Source: Pictodentalium vernedei (taxonomy: Eukaryota; Mollusca; Scaphopoda; Dentaliida; Dentaliidae). From it: a DNA stretch of 64,000 nucleotides. A model generated the notes under the pieces. The model did no database searches. It was not told where the DNA came from and was given only the letters and a program-made list of their open reading frames with translations. Every line of letters begins with the position of its first letter. Positions within the stretch are counted from its first letter, which is position 1. A program made the translations under genes and the position numbers. The stretch is taken from contig CM062296.1 in the NCBI GenBank assembly GCA_031216915.1, positions 454,894,287-454,958,286 on the forward strand, written 5' to 3'. Shown in pieces: positions 1 through 10,431 of the stretch.

Positions 1-275
1 TCGAATGCTCGCTCTTACCGACCAAATGGTTTTCATATAGAACTTTGGAGCCACTTGTTTATCCAACTCAAGTCTATTACCGGTCAGAATGAGCCGTTTG
101 GCTATGGTAGAGGAACAGGTGACTGTAAAAACCTTGAGAATTTTGATTCTCGACAACCTCTATTGCTTCCTTTAATAAAAGAGCCTGTACCTCTGCTAGG
201 AGAGACTCTCTTTTGAAAGGATTCACCGGAAGATTTGTCCAACGCGGACATCTTGTAAGTGGGGGTTTTGCTTGG
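1..275 (-). pseudogene. DIRS retrotransposon fragment, start of RT domain
   Basis: The minus strand encodes a decayed version of the segment before the RT core of the DIRS copies elsewhere in the window. The peptide reads KPPLTRCPRW, then EVQALLLKEAIEVVENQ, then GFYSHLF, against KPPLTRSPKW and the same downstream motifs in copy B. Reading stops where the P1 array begins at about 276. It is cut by the window edge at position 1, so only about 275 bases of this copy are visible. Family assignment rests on direct comparison within the window. Confidence 0.85.
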
Positions 276-2386
276 AATAATAATAATGAAATGGCAAAAT
301 TGAAGATCATTGGTACCAATGTCATTTTTTTTTTGCCAGTGGCAACATTTTTTGACAGAAACCGAAGAAAATCAATACCTCCCATCTAGAGACATCCCCA
401 AACAAGCATGACAGGTTTCAAAGCCCTGTAGGGTGCACAAAAGGGAAATATTGAGGTCTGACTAAACTAAGTTCTACGAACGTTGGCCCTGGCAACATTT
501 TTTGCCAGAAATTGAAGAAAATCGATAGATCCCATCTAGAGGTCACCCTAAATAAGCATACCAGGTTTCAAAGCAATCAAATCATAAATGTGCCCTGTAG
601 GGTGTGCCAAAGGGAAATATTGTGGTTTGACTAAACTAAGTTCTAAGAATGTTGGCCGCGGCAACATTTTTTGACGGAAATTGAAGAAAATCGATAGCTC
701 CCATCTAGTGGTCACCCCAAACAAGCATGCCAGGTTTCAAAGCAATCCGATAATAAATGTGCCCTGTAGGGTGTGCCAAAGGGAAATATTGAGTCTTCTG
801 ACTAAACTAAGTTCTAAGAACATTGGCCGCGGCAACATTTTTTGACGAAAATTGAAGAAAATCGATAGCTCCCATCTAGAGGTCTCCCCAAACAGGCATA
901 TCAGGTTTCAAAGCAATCTGATCATAAATGTGCCTTGTAGGGTGTGCCAAAGGGAAATATTGAGGTCTGACTAAACTAAGTTCTACGAACGTTGGCCGTG
1001 GCAACATTTTTTGCCGGAAATTGAAGAAAATCGATAGCTCCCATCTAGAGGTCACCCTAAATAAGCATACCAGGTTTCAAAGCAATCAAATCATAAATGT
1101 GCCCTGTAGGGTGTGCCAAAGGGAAATATTGTGGTTTGACTAAACTAAGTTCTAAGAATGTTGGCCACGGCAACATTTTTTGACGGAAATTGAAGAAAAT
1201 CGATAGCTCCCATCTAGTGGTCACCCCAAACAAGCATGCCAGGTTTCAAAGCAATCCGATAATAAATGTGCCCTGTAGTGTGTGCCAAAGGGAAATATTG
1301 AGTCTTCTGACTAAACTAAGTTCTAAGAACATTGGCCGCGGCAACATTTTTTGACGAAAATTGAAGAAAATCGATAGCTCCCATCTAGAGGTCTCCCCAA
1401 ACAGGCATATCAGGTTTCAAAGCAATCTGATCATAAATGTGCCTTGTAGGGTGTGCCAAAGGGAAATATTGAGGTCTGACTAAACTAAGTTCTGCGAACG
1501 TTGGCCGTGGCAACATTTTTTGCCGGAAATTGAAGAAAATCGATAGCTCCCATCTAGAGGTCACCCTAAATAAGCATACCAGGTTTCAAAGCAATCAAAT
1601 CATAAATGTGCCCTGTAGGGTGTGCCAAAGGGAAATATTGTGGTTTGACTAAACTAAGTTCTAAGAACGTTGGCCGTGGCAACATTTTTTGACGGAAATT
1701 GAAGAAAATCGATAGCTCCCATCTAGAGGTCACCCCAAACAAGCATGCCAGGTTTCAAAGCAATCCAATCATAAATGTACCCTGTAGGGTGTGCCAAAGG
1801 GAAATATTGAGTCTTCTGACTAAACTTAGTTCTGCGAACGTTGGCCGTGGCAACATTTTTTGACGGAAATTGAAGAAAATCGATAGCTCACATCTAGAGG
1901 TCACCCCAAACAAGCATGCCAGGTTTCAAAGCAATCCAATCATAAATGTACCCTGTAGGGTGTGCCAAAGGGAAATATTGAGTCTTCTGACTAAACTTAG
2001 TTCTAAGAACATTGGCCGCGGCAACATTTTTTGACAGAAATTGAAGAAAATCGATAGCTCCCATCTAGAGGTCTCCCCAAACAAGCATACCAGGTTTAAA
2101 AGCAATCTGATCATAAATGTGCCCTGTAGGGTGTGCCAAAGGGAAATATTGTGGTTTGACTAAACTAAGTTCTAAGAACGTTGGCCGCGGCAACATTTTT
2201 TGACGGAAATTGAACAAAATCGATAGCTCCCATCTAGAGGTCACCCCAAACAAGCATACCAAGTTTCAAAGTAATCTGATCATAAATGCGACCTGTGAGG
2301 TGTGCCAAAGGAAATTGTGGACGTACGTACTCCGACGGACGAGAAGTGATGGCAATAGCTCAGCTTGACTTTGTCAAGTTGAGCTA
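276..2386 (+). repeat. P1: pearl-like tandem array (~170-bp units) with 3' hairpin
   Basis: About twelve head-to-tail units of roughly 170 bp, each carrying the phrases GGCAACATTTTTTG, AAATCGATAGCTCCCATCTA and CAAAGGGAAATATTG. The array ends in a short ACGT/GGAC-rich stretch and the hairpin TAGCTCAGCTTGAC-TTT-GTCAAGTTGAGCTA, after which the LINE starts. The same repeat with both ends present is P2 at 46400-47570. A 5' end like that of P2 is missing here; the array abuts a DIRS scrap. Short phantom reading frames on the minus strand are translations of the repeat and are not genes. I infer a non-autonomous element of the pearl / Helentron-associated kind; no transposase is encoded. Confidence 0.8.
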
Positions 2387-2730
2387 ATAATAATAACTTT
2401 AAACCCTAGAATCCACACACAGTGCTGTACAATAATTGCATACATACATATACACACATACACATACATTCTCTCACAGATACATTGATACATGGATCAC
2501 TATTATTATTTATTGATGCCCAATGCCACATCAGCAACCGAGGCTATATCGTGGCAATAAGCGACAGAACCTAAAAGAAAAAGGGTACCGAATTAAAACA
2601 AAATAAAAAAAACAAAACAAACTACAACTTTACCAAAACAAGTATGTGAGTGTAACTTGACAAGTAACGAGGCAGTCTTCACTGACTCAGTCACACCCAC
2701 GCACCTGGTAATGTCAGTTTATGACCAAAA
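2387..2730 (-). other. 3' UTR and tail of the CR1/L2-like LINE
   Basis: On the minus strand this is the 3' end of the LINE. It contains A/T-rich and (CATA)n-like sequence, the phrase GGATTCTAGGG, and ends in short ATT repeats at 2387-2397, as CR1/L2-group elements usually do. The last ~45 bases align with the tail of the 5S-headed SINE at 37101-37557. No coding capacity is visible. Confidence 0.7.
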
Positions 2731-3789
2731 TTAAAAGACCACTGAAGAAAATGCCTTTTGAAAAAGGTAGGTTTTAGTACCAGACTTGAATGATTCAAGT
2801 GATTTACGGTTTTTTATGTCGACTGGAAGAGAATTCGAAAGACCAGCAACTGCAAAGGCCCTATCCTCAGCACTAGTAAATTTAGATACGGGCTGAACCA
2901 GATTGAGTTGACCTGATGACATAATAGACCTCAGTGGTTTGTGGATGGTAAGCAGATCGGACAGGTAAGATAGTGCAGATCCCGAGATACACTTAAACAC
3001 CAAAAGTACAATTTTAAATTGAATTCTTTGCTTAATGGGTAGCCAGTGGAAATCAGAGAGTACTGGTACTGGTATATGGCAATATTTTTGAGTTCTGGTT
3101 ATGACCCGTGCAGCACAATTTTGGATGTCTTGTAGCTTTTCAAGAATAGATGTTTTTGAGCCAATCAGAAGAGAGTTGCAGTAGTCAAGGTGACTGGTAA
3201 CATAGGCGGGGACAAGCTGTTGTGACGTCTGCATATCAATGAAGGATCAAATTTTGCAAATATTTCTAAGATGAAAAAATGCACTGCGAGAGACATGTTT
3301 GATATGTTCATCAGCGGCCAAATTTTCATCCATGAAATAACCTAAGTTTCGAACACAGCTACTGGGTTTTATCGCAGAACCTCCAATATTGAGGGACAGT
3401 TTGGATATTTTTGAAAGTTGATGCGGTGGACCTATATATATTACTTCTGTCTTGTCATCGTTCAATTTAAGAAAGTTTTTAGTAATGCATGGCTTGATGT
3501 CTGAAATACAAAGTTCAATCTTACTGCATGCTTCAGACTCAAAGGCGTGAGTAAAACTAATATACAGCTGTGTGTCATCTGTGTAATGAAAGTCAAGGCC
3601 ATGGCTTCGAATAATGTCACCGAGAGGTAAGACATAGACAGTGTACAGTAGGGGACCCAACACCAATCCTTGAGGGACGCCAAAACGTAGTGTGACCTTA
3701 TCTGACGACTCACTGCCAATAAGGACACTCTGTGTGCGACTATTAAGGTACGACGAAAACCAATTAAGTGCTCGGTCAGTAAGGCCTAT
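2731..3789 (-). pseudogene. LINE reverse transcriptase, C-terminal half (CR1/L2 group)
   Basis: The minus strand encodes the catalytic loop FHYTDDTQLYI (TDD where most relatives have ADD), then LKLNDDKTEVIYIG, LGYFMDENLAADEHI, and the C-terminal region VTSHLDYCNSLL with HWLPIKQRI and AEDRAFAVAGLSNSLP. These are hallmarks of CR1/L2-group non-LTR retrotransposons. One in-frame TGA at 3247-3249 interrupts the frame after NICKI, probably CGA to TGA; reading continues in the same frame to 2731. At the high-coordinate side the ORF is cut by the hAT element: ..GLTDRALNWFSSY on this side joins ..LAERI beyond 8886. Confidence 0.85.
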
Positions 3790-4031
3790 CAGGGCTTAAA
3801 ATTCGACGCGAATCCGCGAATCGATTCGCGTGATGATTCGCGCATAATGCCTTTGCGTGAATCCATGTTGATTCGCGTGAGTCTGTCAAACGATTCGCGC
3901 GACAAACCATTAATTATTCGTTCAAAAAACACCAATTCTTTCAGAGATTGAGACCGGAGTTCTGTGCTAAATGCATAATCCGAATTCTTGGTCTGCCTAA
4001 CTGTGGGATGTTTCCTTGACAACGTGTGTGA

Positions 4032-5003
4032 TTGCCGAACAGTGCCCTCGATGTTTATGGATCTGATCATTTGTGTTTTTCGACTCGACTGCCGAAGCCG
4101 GCAAAGGACAGAATTTCATTTATTAAAATCATGTCAAGTAAGAACAAACCCGTCTTGAAAAAAACTGCTGATAATTGGCCGCGGGAGGTCAAAATGAATT
4201 TCGAGCTACAGGAGGACCCAGAAAATGACTCCAAATATGCCAAAGCTGTTTGTTTGCTGTGTAAAAAACACGGGACTGACGTGTCCCAAAGATATGCAGG
4301 CAAAATATCGTCTGACATTGCTCAGTATTCCAGTGGTAAGACGTACCTGTTGCTGCCAAATTTACAGCGACACATGAATTCCCTCGCACACAAAAAATGT
4401 TACGAGATTGAATATAACAAACCATTTATTGCACAGCCCTCCCAGGGCCCTTCTCAAACGGCGACACAGCCAACTTTGCATCAGGCATTCGGTTCTTGTG
4501 AACGTGAAGCCATTACGCGTCTTACAAAACTTCTACAAGTAGCCTGGTTTACGGCTGAAAATGAAAAACCTTATACAGATTTTCCGAAACTGTGTACCTT
4601 AGCATCAGAACTTGGGGTTGTTCTTCCAAATTCATTCACAAACCAAACTGCTTGCCATGTGTTTGTTAATTTGCTGACCCATAAAATCAACCAGTATGTC
4701 ACTGACCATGTTAGGCAAGCCAGATTTCTGAGCTTTCTCACTGATGGAAGCACCATGTTCAAGCGTAAGTTATCCCACGAAGGCGAACTTATCTACATAC
4801 GTACTGCTAATAAACTGAAAATTAGAATTGATTTTTACAATCTCCAATCTATGAAATGCTACGGCAGTGTAAATGCCGACAATCTGTTTCATGCTGTGTT
4901 AGTTAATTTATTACGTTACTCGAGAGCAAGGAGAAGTGGCAAAACAGTGATAAACCAAGGGACAACCTTATATCTGCTATTCAACCATTCACTGCAAAAA
5001 TAA
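4032..5003 (+). pseudogene. hAT transposase, N-terminal part (ZNF862-like)
   Basis: Reading frame with a zinc-finger-like start, AVCLLCKKH then LQRHMNSLAHKKC (C-x2-C ... H-x4-H spacing, BED/TTF type), followed by the segment EREAITRLTKLLQVAWF and the start of the catalytic region (LSFLTDGSTMF, HEGELIYIRT). This order resembles the hAT-derived ZNF862/C17orf113 proteins. The frame changes near 4905-4945: from there the homologous protein continues in another frame through ADGTAVNFGCKKGLMAQ into the ORF at 5057. A single indel therefore breaks the gene. The first Met may lie a little downstream (for example at 4131), since upstream residues look unconserved. Confidence 0.75.
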
Positions 5004-5056
5004 TTGGGGGTGGGGCTGATGGGACAGCTGTCAATTTTGGGTGCAAGAAGGGTTTA

Positions 5057-6607
5057 ATGGCCCAGTTTAAAAAAATACTTCCTTGGTTTACTGCTGTTAA
5101 TTGTTTCAGCCACCGGTTTGAATTGTGTATAGGTGATTCTATTACCGCTGTGAAAGAGTTCATGGAAGTCGATAAATTTCTTGATGACATTTACTACCAC
5201 TTTCGCAACTCCCCATTGGAGTGGTCAAATTTACAAAATATTGCCAGTGAAACCATGGACTGTCAAGTTTCTAAACCCCCCAAATCGTCAGGCACAAGAT
5301 TTATTGAATTTCGACGCCGGGCCTTAAATGCATTGTTTGACAACCTGTTGCCACTAATTTTTCATTTTTCCAATATGTCTGCTGGTGACAATGAGCCCAA
5401 ATCGAAAGGGTATTTGAAGCATCTTCTTGATGGCCACTTCCTTATGGTAGCAGCTTCATATTTTGACATTCTCCACCTATGTGGAAATTTATGCATAGCT
5501 CTACAAGCATCTGCTGAAAACATTTCTTGTGCATTCCAAAAAGTGATAGCTTTACAGGAACAACTTCGGATGTTGGGGGAGAATGATGAAGGTCCCTTTG
5601 CAACAAAAGAGAAAGAATTTGGAGAGAAATTCAAGAATTCGCCCGTCTCAACCAATCCCCCTCTTTCAGTGTCTATGGGATTGTCAACAAGATCACAGAA
5701 ATCAGCTGAGGGCGTTTCGTTGTGTAATTATGATTATAAAGATGTAACATTCCTTGTTAAGAATAAAGAGCGGATCAGAAAAAGGAAAGCAGAAGAGAAA
5801 GAACACGCGGATCTTAAAAGATATTGTGACTACAGTGAAGCTGTTGCCATTAAAGTGGGCGATTCCATTGTTGAGGATGTGGCGAAAATCCAAAAATCGA
5901 TGTGTGCACAAATCATAAAAAACAGTGACATTAGATTTGATGAATTGGACAGGGAGTCACATGTTTTAGCGCACATTGAATGGTTGGACGTTACATCGTG
6001 GCCTCTGGCTCATTCGGATGATAACAAACTTACTCCAGAGGAGAGATCAAATATTACCTCATTTGGCAATGACGATGTTAAGCACATTGTAGAACATTTT
6101 CGAACCCCACTTACTGAATACAACGTTGACATCAATTCCGCCATTGCCGAGTTTTCTCATCTAAAACTTTTAAGAGCAACTTCTGCAGTGCAGAAGAAGA
6201 TGAATTCGCGGGATTATTGGCCCTTCATATACTCAAAAGCCAAAGCTGATTGTAAAAACTTTTTTACAGTTGTTGAACTTGTACTTTGTCTTCCCTTCAC
6301 ACAAGCCATAGTCGAAAATGGTTTTTCCAGCAAAATGAGGATTATCAGTGATTGGCGGCAAAGTTTGTCCGATGACTGTATTGTCGACTGTTTGACCTTT
6401 TCTATAAACTGCCATCAGTTACCGGAGTCCAAGTCGGTCATAATTGACCAAACAGCTCGTGATTTTGTTTTGGGCAAAAACTCAAAAACAAAGGGACTTA
6501 AAAAAAGACGCATTAAAAAATTGGCCAAAACGTTGAAGGTTCAAAAGGGTGCTGAGTCATCCTCTGATTCCAGCGCTTCTGACACAGATGACCACGAAAG
6601 TGTTTGA
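5057..6607 (+). pseudogene. hAT transposase, catalytic and C-terminal dimerisation part
   Basis: Continuation of the transposase after the frameshift. Homologous reading extends upstream in this frame to about 4945 (GGGADGTAVNFGCKKG), so the Met at 5057 is not a natural start. Visible features are PWFTAVNCFSHRFEL, a typical hAT 'H..HRLEL' segment; a basic linker around ERIRKRKAEEKEH; and the C-terminal hAT dimerisation region (LPFTQAIVENGFSSKMRIIS then DDCIVDCL, usually 'S..ERSFS.. ..LS.D.L'). The tail is Lys-rich then Ser/Asp-rich (KKRRIKKLAKTLK, SSSDSSASDTDD). Length with the first part is about 850 residues, normal for this family. Confidence 0.8.
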
Positions 6608-6650
6608 ACTTTTCAGATTTTTATACATGCATCCAATTGTGCACACACGA

Positions 6651-6729
6651 CCACCATTGGCAGATACATTTTGAGGCTCGTCCGAATATTGTATTCGGAC
6701 AAGCCATAAAATGTATCTGTAAATGGTGA
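6651..6729. repeat. Large hairpin inside hAT element
   Basis: The arms CAGATACATTTT-(GAGGC)-TCGTCCGAAT and ATTCGGACAAGCC-ATAAAATGTATCTG fold over a very short loop. They extend outward to CCATTGG / AAATGG with a few mismatches. Confidence 0.8.
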
Positions 6730-7137
6730 TTGCCGCGCACAACTATTTCCAATTTTCGATTCAATAGTGTTAGTGCAAGTTATGCACAAGTTACTTTTTT
6801 GTTCTCATCTGAAAGCATACTGACATGATCACATCATGGCAGTATATGAAGCTACATATCAAATTCCATCAGAAAAAAACATTTGCCCCCCCCCCCCCCC
6901 CCCCCCCCCCCCACCACCACCAAAAAAAGAATTAAACAAATTCGTTTCGTAAACACTTTATTTTCAGTTTGATTAAAGAAAAAGATTTAGAGATTTAAAT
7001 GTAAGAAATAAAGCTAGCAAGTTCATTTAGTTTGCTTCAGAACTTTGAGTAACAAACCAAATCCCACTCTTTTCAACTATTCGTTCAGAATGTGTGTGAG
7101 TGTGGAGGGCAGGGCTGGGGGGGGGGGGGACGTGAAC

Positions 7138-7312
7138 GCATGCTATACTGGTACCGATCTATATCATACACACAGTACGTTTACAGCCGAAGAAGTCCCA
7201 ATGATCATCGTAATCGTGGTAAAAATGTGCGACACAACATTTACCATGGATTACGATGATCATTCTTACTTCACCTGCTATAAACGTACTGTGTATAACT
7301 GTGTCAGCATGC
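7138..7312. repeat. ~85-bp-arm imperfect palindrome inside hAT element
   Basis: It begins and ends with GCATGC. The arms share CACAGTACGTTTA / TAAACGTACTGTG and AATGATCATCGTAATC / GATTACGATGATCATT around a centre near 7230. Confidence 0.8.
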
Positions 7313-8007
7313 CATTGGAAAGAAACTTATAAAAAATGAATGTTATTGAACTTTAGTCCTGGTCTGGAATGGAAGGTAATGCGGTTCCTTGCCTCAACTC
7401 GAGATGGCTCTTGAGATCATAAGTGAAATGGCGGTCAGTTTTTTAGTTTCGAAATAATTTGGTTAAATACCAGGTACATTTCTGAGGCATAGTAACCAGT
7501 GATGTCGCTAGAGGCATGGCCCCCGGCCACAAATTCCACATCTGCCCCCCCCCCCCCCCCCCCCAAGCTTGAGCTACCAACTGGTTACTTTGCCTCGGAA
7601 ATGTACTTGATATTTAACATGACTAAAATATCTATACATACCCCCAATATTGATTCGTGGCTATGCCACCACCCCACCCCGGGAAGTGAATCAGTGCTTG
7701 TTTACTGTGGTAAACAGATTCCCGTTTTCTGGTAAGATAGGACCCAGTAACCAATGGCCTGAGGTGGAAGCCTTTTAAAATAGGCAGCGTTGGGGTGAAC
7801 AGAACATTTGTCTAAACTCGACTTTTCCCTTTTGTTGTGGTCACAATTAGCTGCAGAAAAGTGATCTTAAACACGAATAAATAAATAAGTACTAGTAGGT
7901 CTGCCTCTGATAGTAACATGCCATGGAAACGTGCATGTTATTTGTCCAAACGGATCATCAATGCTAATGCTCTGTGGATTATGTTTTCAATGAATCAAAT
8001 TCAATCC

Positions 8008-8050
8008 ATTTGTTGTGAGATGACGGGTTAATCGTCATCTCACAACAAAT
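8008..8050. repeat. Perfect 18-bp-arm hairpin inside hAT element
   Basis: ATTTGTTGTGAGATGACG and CGTCATCTCACAACAAAT are exact complements separated by 7 bases. Confidence 0.9.
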
Positions 8051-8885
8051 GTAATTGGATATAATAGAAATGTTTCTTGAGCGCATTATTTCTGGCATCA
8101 CATGATAATACCAACACAGTTTGGTGTTTTCTAACCATGACAAAAATTGATGACGTTTCAATCAACTCAAGGCATTTCCTATTTGGAGAATTTTGTGTAT
8201 ACGTCGTCAGTTCGATCTGTTGTTTACACGTGCACTGCAGTGCTCACGTTGAACCAGCTGAGTTTTCGTGATAAATGTTGTGAAATGAAAGAAAGCAACT
8301 GAGACAATGTTTTCACAATAGTGTTTTAACTGCTTACTTTCATTTCTCAACATTTGTGTCGTTTAATCTTCACCAAACTTGGAAGGTCAACACCTTCAAA
8401 TTTTCAAGCGGTAAAAAAGTAACTCAGGCAATTCTGAATTGAACTGAAGTATTTGAGTCACGCCGTCACATGTCAGAAATGTTGAAGTCAGAAGATTGAA
8501 CTCGCAGCAATGAGCATGGTCAGGTAAGGTGAATTATGTACTGTTTTATTACATGTACTCTCGTCTCCGGCCCCCCGATTCAAGTAACGTTTAACACGGT
8601 TGGTATCAGTGGGTCCGAATTTGGATTTCTGAAACATGCTGCTTAAAAAACGTAATTTTCTCTGTTCAAAACACCAAGAGAATTTTCACCCAGAAGCCAC
8701 CAGAACGCTTCATTTAATAGTACATTTCAAAAAAATTCTGGAGACCCCCAGACCCCCCCCCCCCCCCCCAAAAACGCTCGTCGTTTCGCGATGATCGTCA
8801 CAGTCTAGTAACATATGATTCGCGTGACTCTACATGGCGCGAATCAACTGTGATTTGCGCAAAATCAAACAGATTTTAAGCCCTG

Positions 8886-9523
8886 CCTATTCTCTCTGCC
8901 AGTCTTTCAACAAGTATATTATGGTCTATGGTGTCAAAAGCGGTGCTTAAATCCAACAAAACAAGACATGTTAGGTTGTGCCTGTCCGTGGATAAGAGGA
9001 TATCATTTTGGACCCTTAGAAGCGCCGTTTCTGTACTGCAATTAGATCTGTATGCAGACTGGTTAACTTCGGCTAAGCCGTGGGCTGCCAAATGAGAATT
9101 CAGCTGAGAAGCCACCGCATACTCAATAATCTTTGATAGGAATGGAAGATTAGACCGGTCGGTAGTTTTTCAGAACGTCTGGGTCAAGTGCTGGCTTTTT
9201 AAGAAGAGGTTTTACTAAAGCGTGTTTCATGCTGGTCGGAATGACGCCAGGGTGGAGGGAGGCATTGACCAGTTTCAAGTTAACTCCGAAAGAGATGCTT
9301 TTAACAACCAAGTTGGAATGATATCTAGCATGCATTGCTTAGATGGTGCCTTGGATATTAACCTCTGGATATCTGTTGTAGCCAAAGGTTTGAATTGGGA
9401 CAACTGTGCAACAGCTTTAACACAGGTGCATGGCATGTTGGCCATCTGTCAGAGATCGGATTGTGAGCTTGTTTCAAGCAAAGCTCTGATAGTCTCAATT
9501 TTTTCAGAAAAGAAAGAAGAAAC
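8886..9523 (-). pseudogene. LINE reverse transcriptase, N-terminal half
   Basis: Minus-strand RT motifs in order: ATTDIQRLISKAPSKQC and DIIPTWLLKA; HALVKPLLKKPALDPDVLKN with YRPV; AVASQLNSHLAAHGL; QSAYRSNCSTETALLRV; and LVLLDLSTAFDTIDHNIL, the RT block A with its catalytic Asp. A one-base loss near 9170 shifts the frame between YRPV and the following NLPFLSKIIEY segment. The ORF is continuous with 14730-15261 once DIRS copy A is removed, and with 2731-3789 once the hAT element is removed. It belongs to the CR1/L2 group. Confidence 0.85.
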
Positions 9524-9560
9524 TTAAAAAATTTATAGTAATTTATATATTTTTTATACT

Positions 9561-9751
9561 TACCAATGACCCAGACATAGCTGGTGCTAACTCTTAAAAT
9601 ATAGGGCCAAACACAAATTTTGCCCCCCAATCCCGAAAATTTGCATCTAAAACCAAAGAAAACATGTCCTGAATGGCCCTCCATACTTCACCTCTACTGC
9701 GCATGCGCAGTGTCAAGGACGTCCCGAAATTGGCGCCATTAATCATTCTTA
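9561..9751. repeat. 3' inverted terminal repeat of DIRS copy A
   Basis: Complement of 14527-14717 with about two differences, both at CpG or CpG-like sites. It carries the palindrome TGCGCATGCGCA at 9698-9709 and the copy-specific variant CATAGCT, which is also present in the other ITR and in the ICR. Confidence 0.9.
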
Positions 9752-9798
9752 CCAACAGTGCCTGGTATGAGTTCCCAACTCCTGGGAGGGCCATCCCC

Positions 9799-9886
9799 GT
9801 CTGGGTCATTGGTAAGTATAAAAAATATATAAATTACTGTAAATTTTTTAAGATTTTTATACTGTACCAATGACCCAGACATAGCT
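9799..9886. repeat. Internal complementary region (ICR) of DIRS copy A
   Basis: 9799-9852 is complementary to the element's 3' tip (9524-9577) with one mismatch. It includes the copy-specific terminal CTT/AAG. 9853-9886 is complementary to the 5' tip (14696-14729). The two blocks are directly joined, so the ICR equals the complement of a head-to-tail circle junction. Confidence 0.9.
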
Positions 9887-10431
9887 GAATAGTAAAAAGG
9901 CTGGAGGGTGCAGGACATAGAGGAAAATCCAATAAGCTCAACTATATAAATAGAGTCATCTCCTGTAGGAGAAAAGGAGAAATAGGCTTCACGTGTATCT
10001 TTCTTATTTATGACAAATTAGAAAGACACAATACCTTTTATAATTGAGCATGATAACATCCATGTTCTCTATTAATATCCAGTATAATTCGTATACTAAT
10101 TATATTTAAAGTAAGCCAATAAATAAAGTTAGTCCAAAGAATTGAGACTCTTTATACTCTTTAAAAAGTGTCCGAGGATAGTATAATAACATCCGTTTGA
10201 CACATGACATATACAATTGCTATACTTTAAAACTATGACATGAATGAATTAAAAAACATAACTTTCACTTAAGAAACCATCCCAGTAACAGCTCAGAAAT
10301 ACTAACTCCGGAGGAGGTATCCCCTTGTTTTCATAATAAAAACAGGTGACCCAAGGGAACACCCTCCCCCCCCCCCCCTTTTTCTTGCCCTGAGTCAAAT
10401 AGCCCAGAGCGAAGAGGGCAGCAGGACGGAG

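Larger units (their letters stand above)
3790..8885 (+). mobile_element. hAT-like DNA transposon with 5-bp target duplication
   Basis: The ends are inverted: CAGGGCTTAAAAT on the left and its complement ATTTTAAGCCCTG on the right. CCTAT is present on both sides (3785-3789, 8886-8890). Removing the element and one CCTAT restores the LINE reading frame (LAERI-GLTDRA), which confirms the boundaries and the 5-bp duplication. Both ends carry several copies of GATTCGCG or its complement. The element encodes a broken hAT-type transposase (4032-6607), followed by about 2.3 kb of noncoding DNA with large palindromes and poly(C) tracts. Classical hAT elements duplicate 8 bp; 5-bp subgroups are known. 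Confidence 0.85.
6608..8885. other. Noncoding 3' half of the hAT element with palindromes and poly(C)
   Basis: No credible gene. It holds at least five inverted repeats (6651-6729, 7138-7312, 7455-7625, 8008-8050, 8273-8356), poly(C) tracts at about 6887-6912, 7545-7564 and 8754-8769, and GATTCGCG-type motifs close to the right end. Short reading frames here fall on palindromes or homopolymers and are treated as chance. Confidence 0.7.

Noticed and set aside
1926..2262. Short minus-strand ORFs with related peptides (FCQKMLPRP / FRQKMLPRP)
   Set aside because: They are translations of the ~170-bp tandem repeat of P1 and recur in P2 (46536-46892).
6881..6912. Poly(C) tracts as biological signals
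   Set aside because: Long C runs recur in unrelated places (6887, 7545, 8754, 44500, 47866, 50941) and may be partly assembly slippage. Only the one fixed in position within the DIRS copies is reported.
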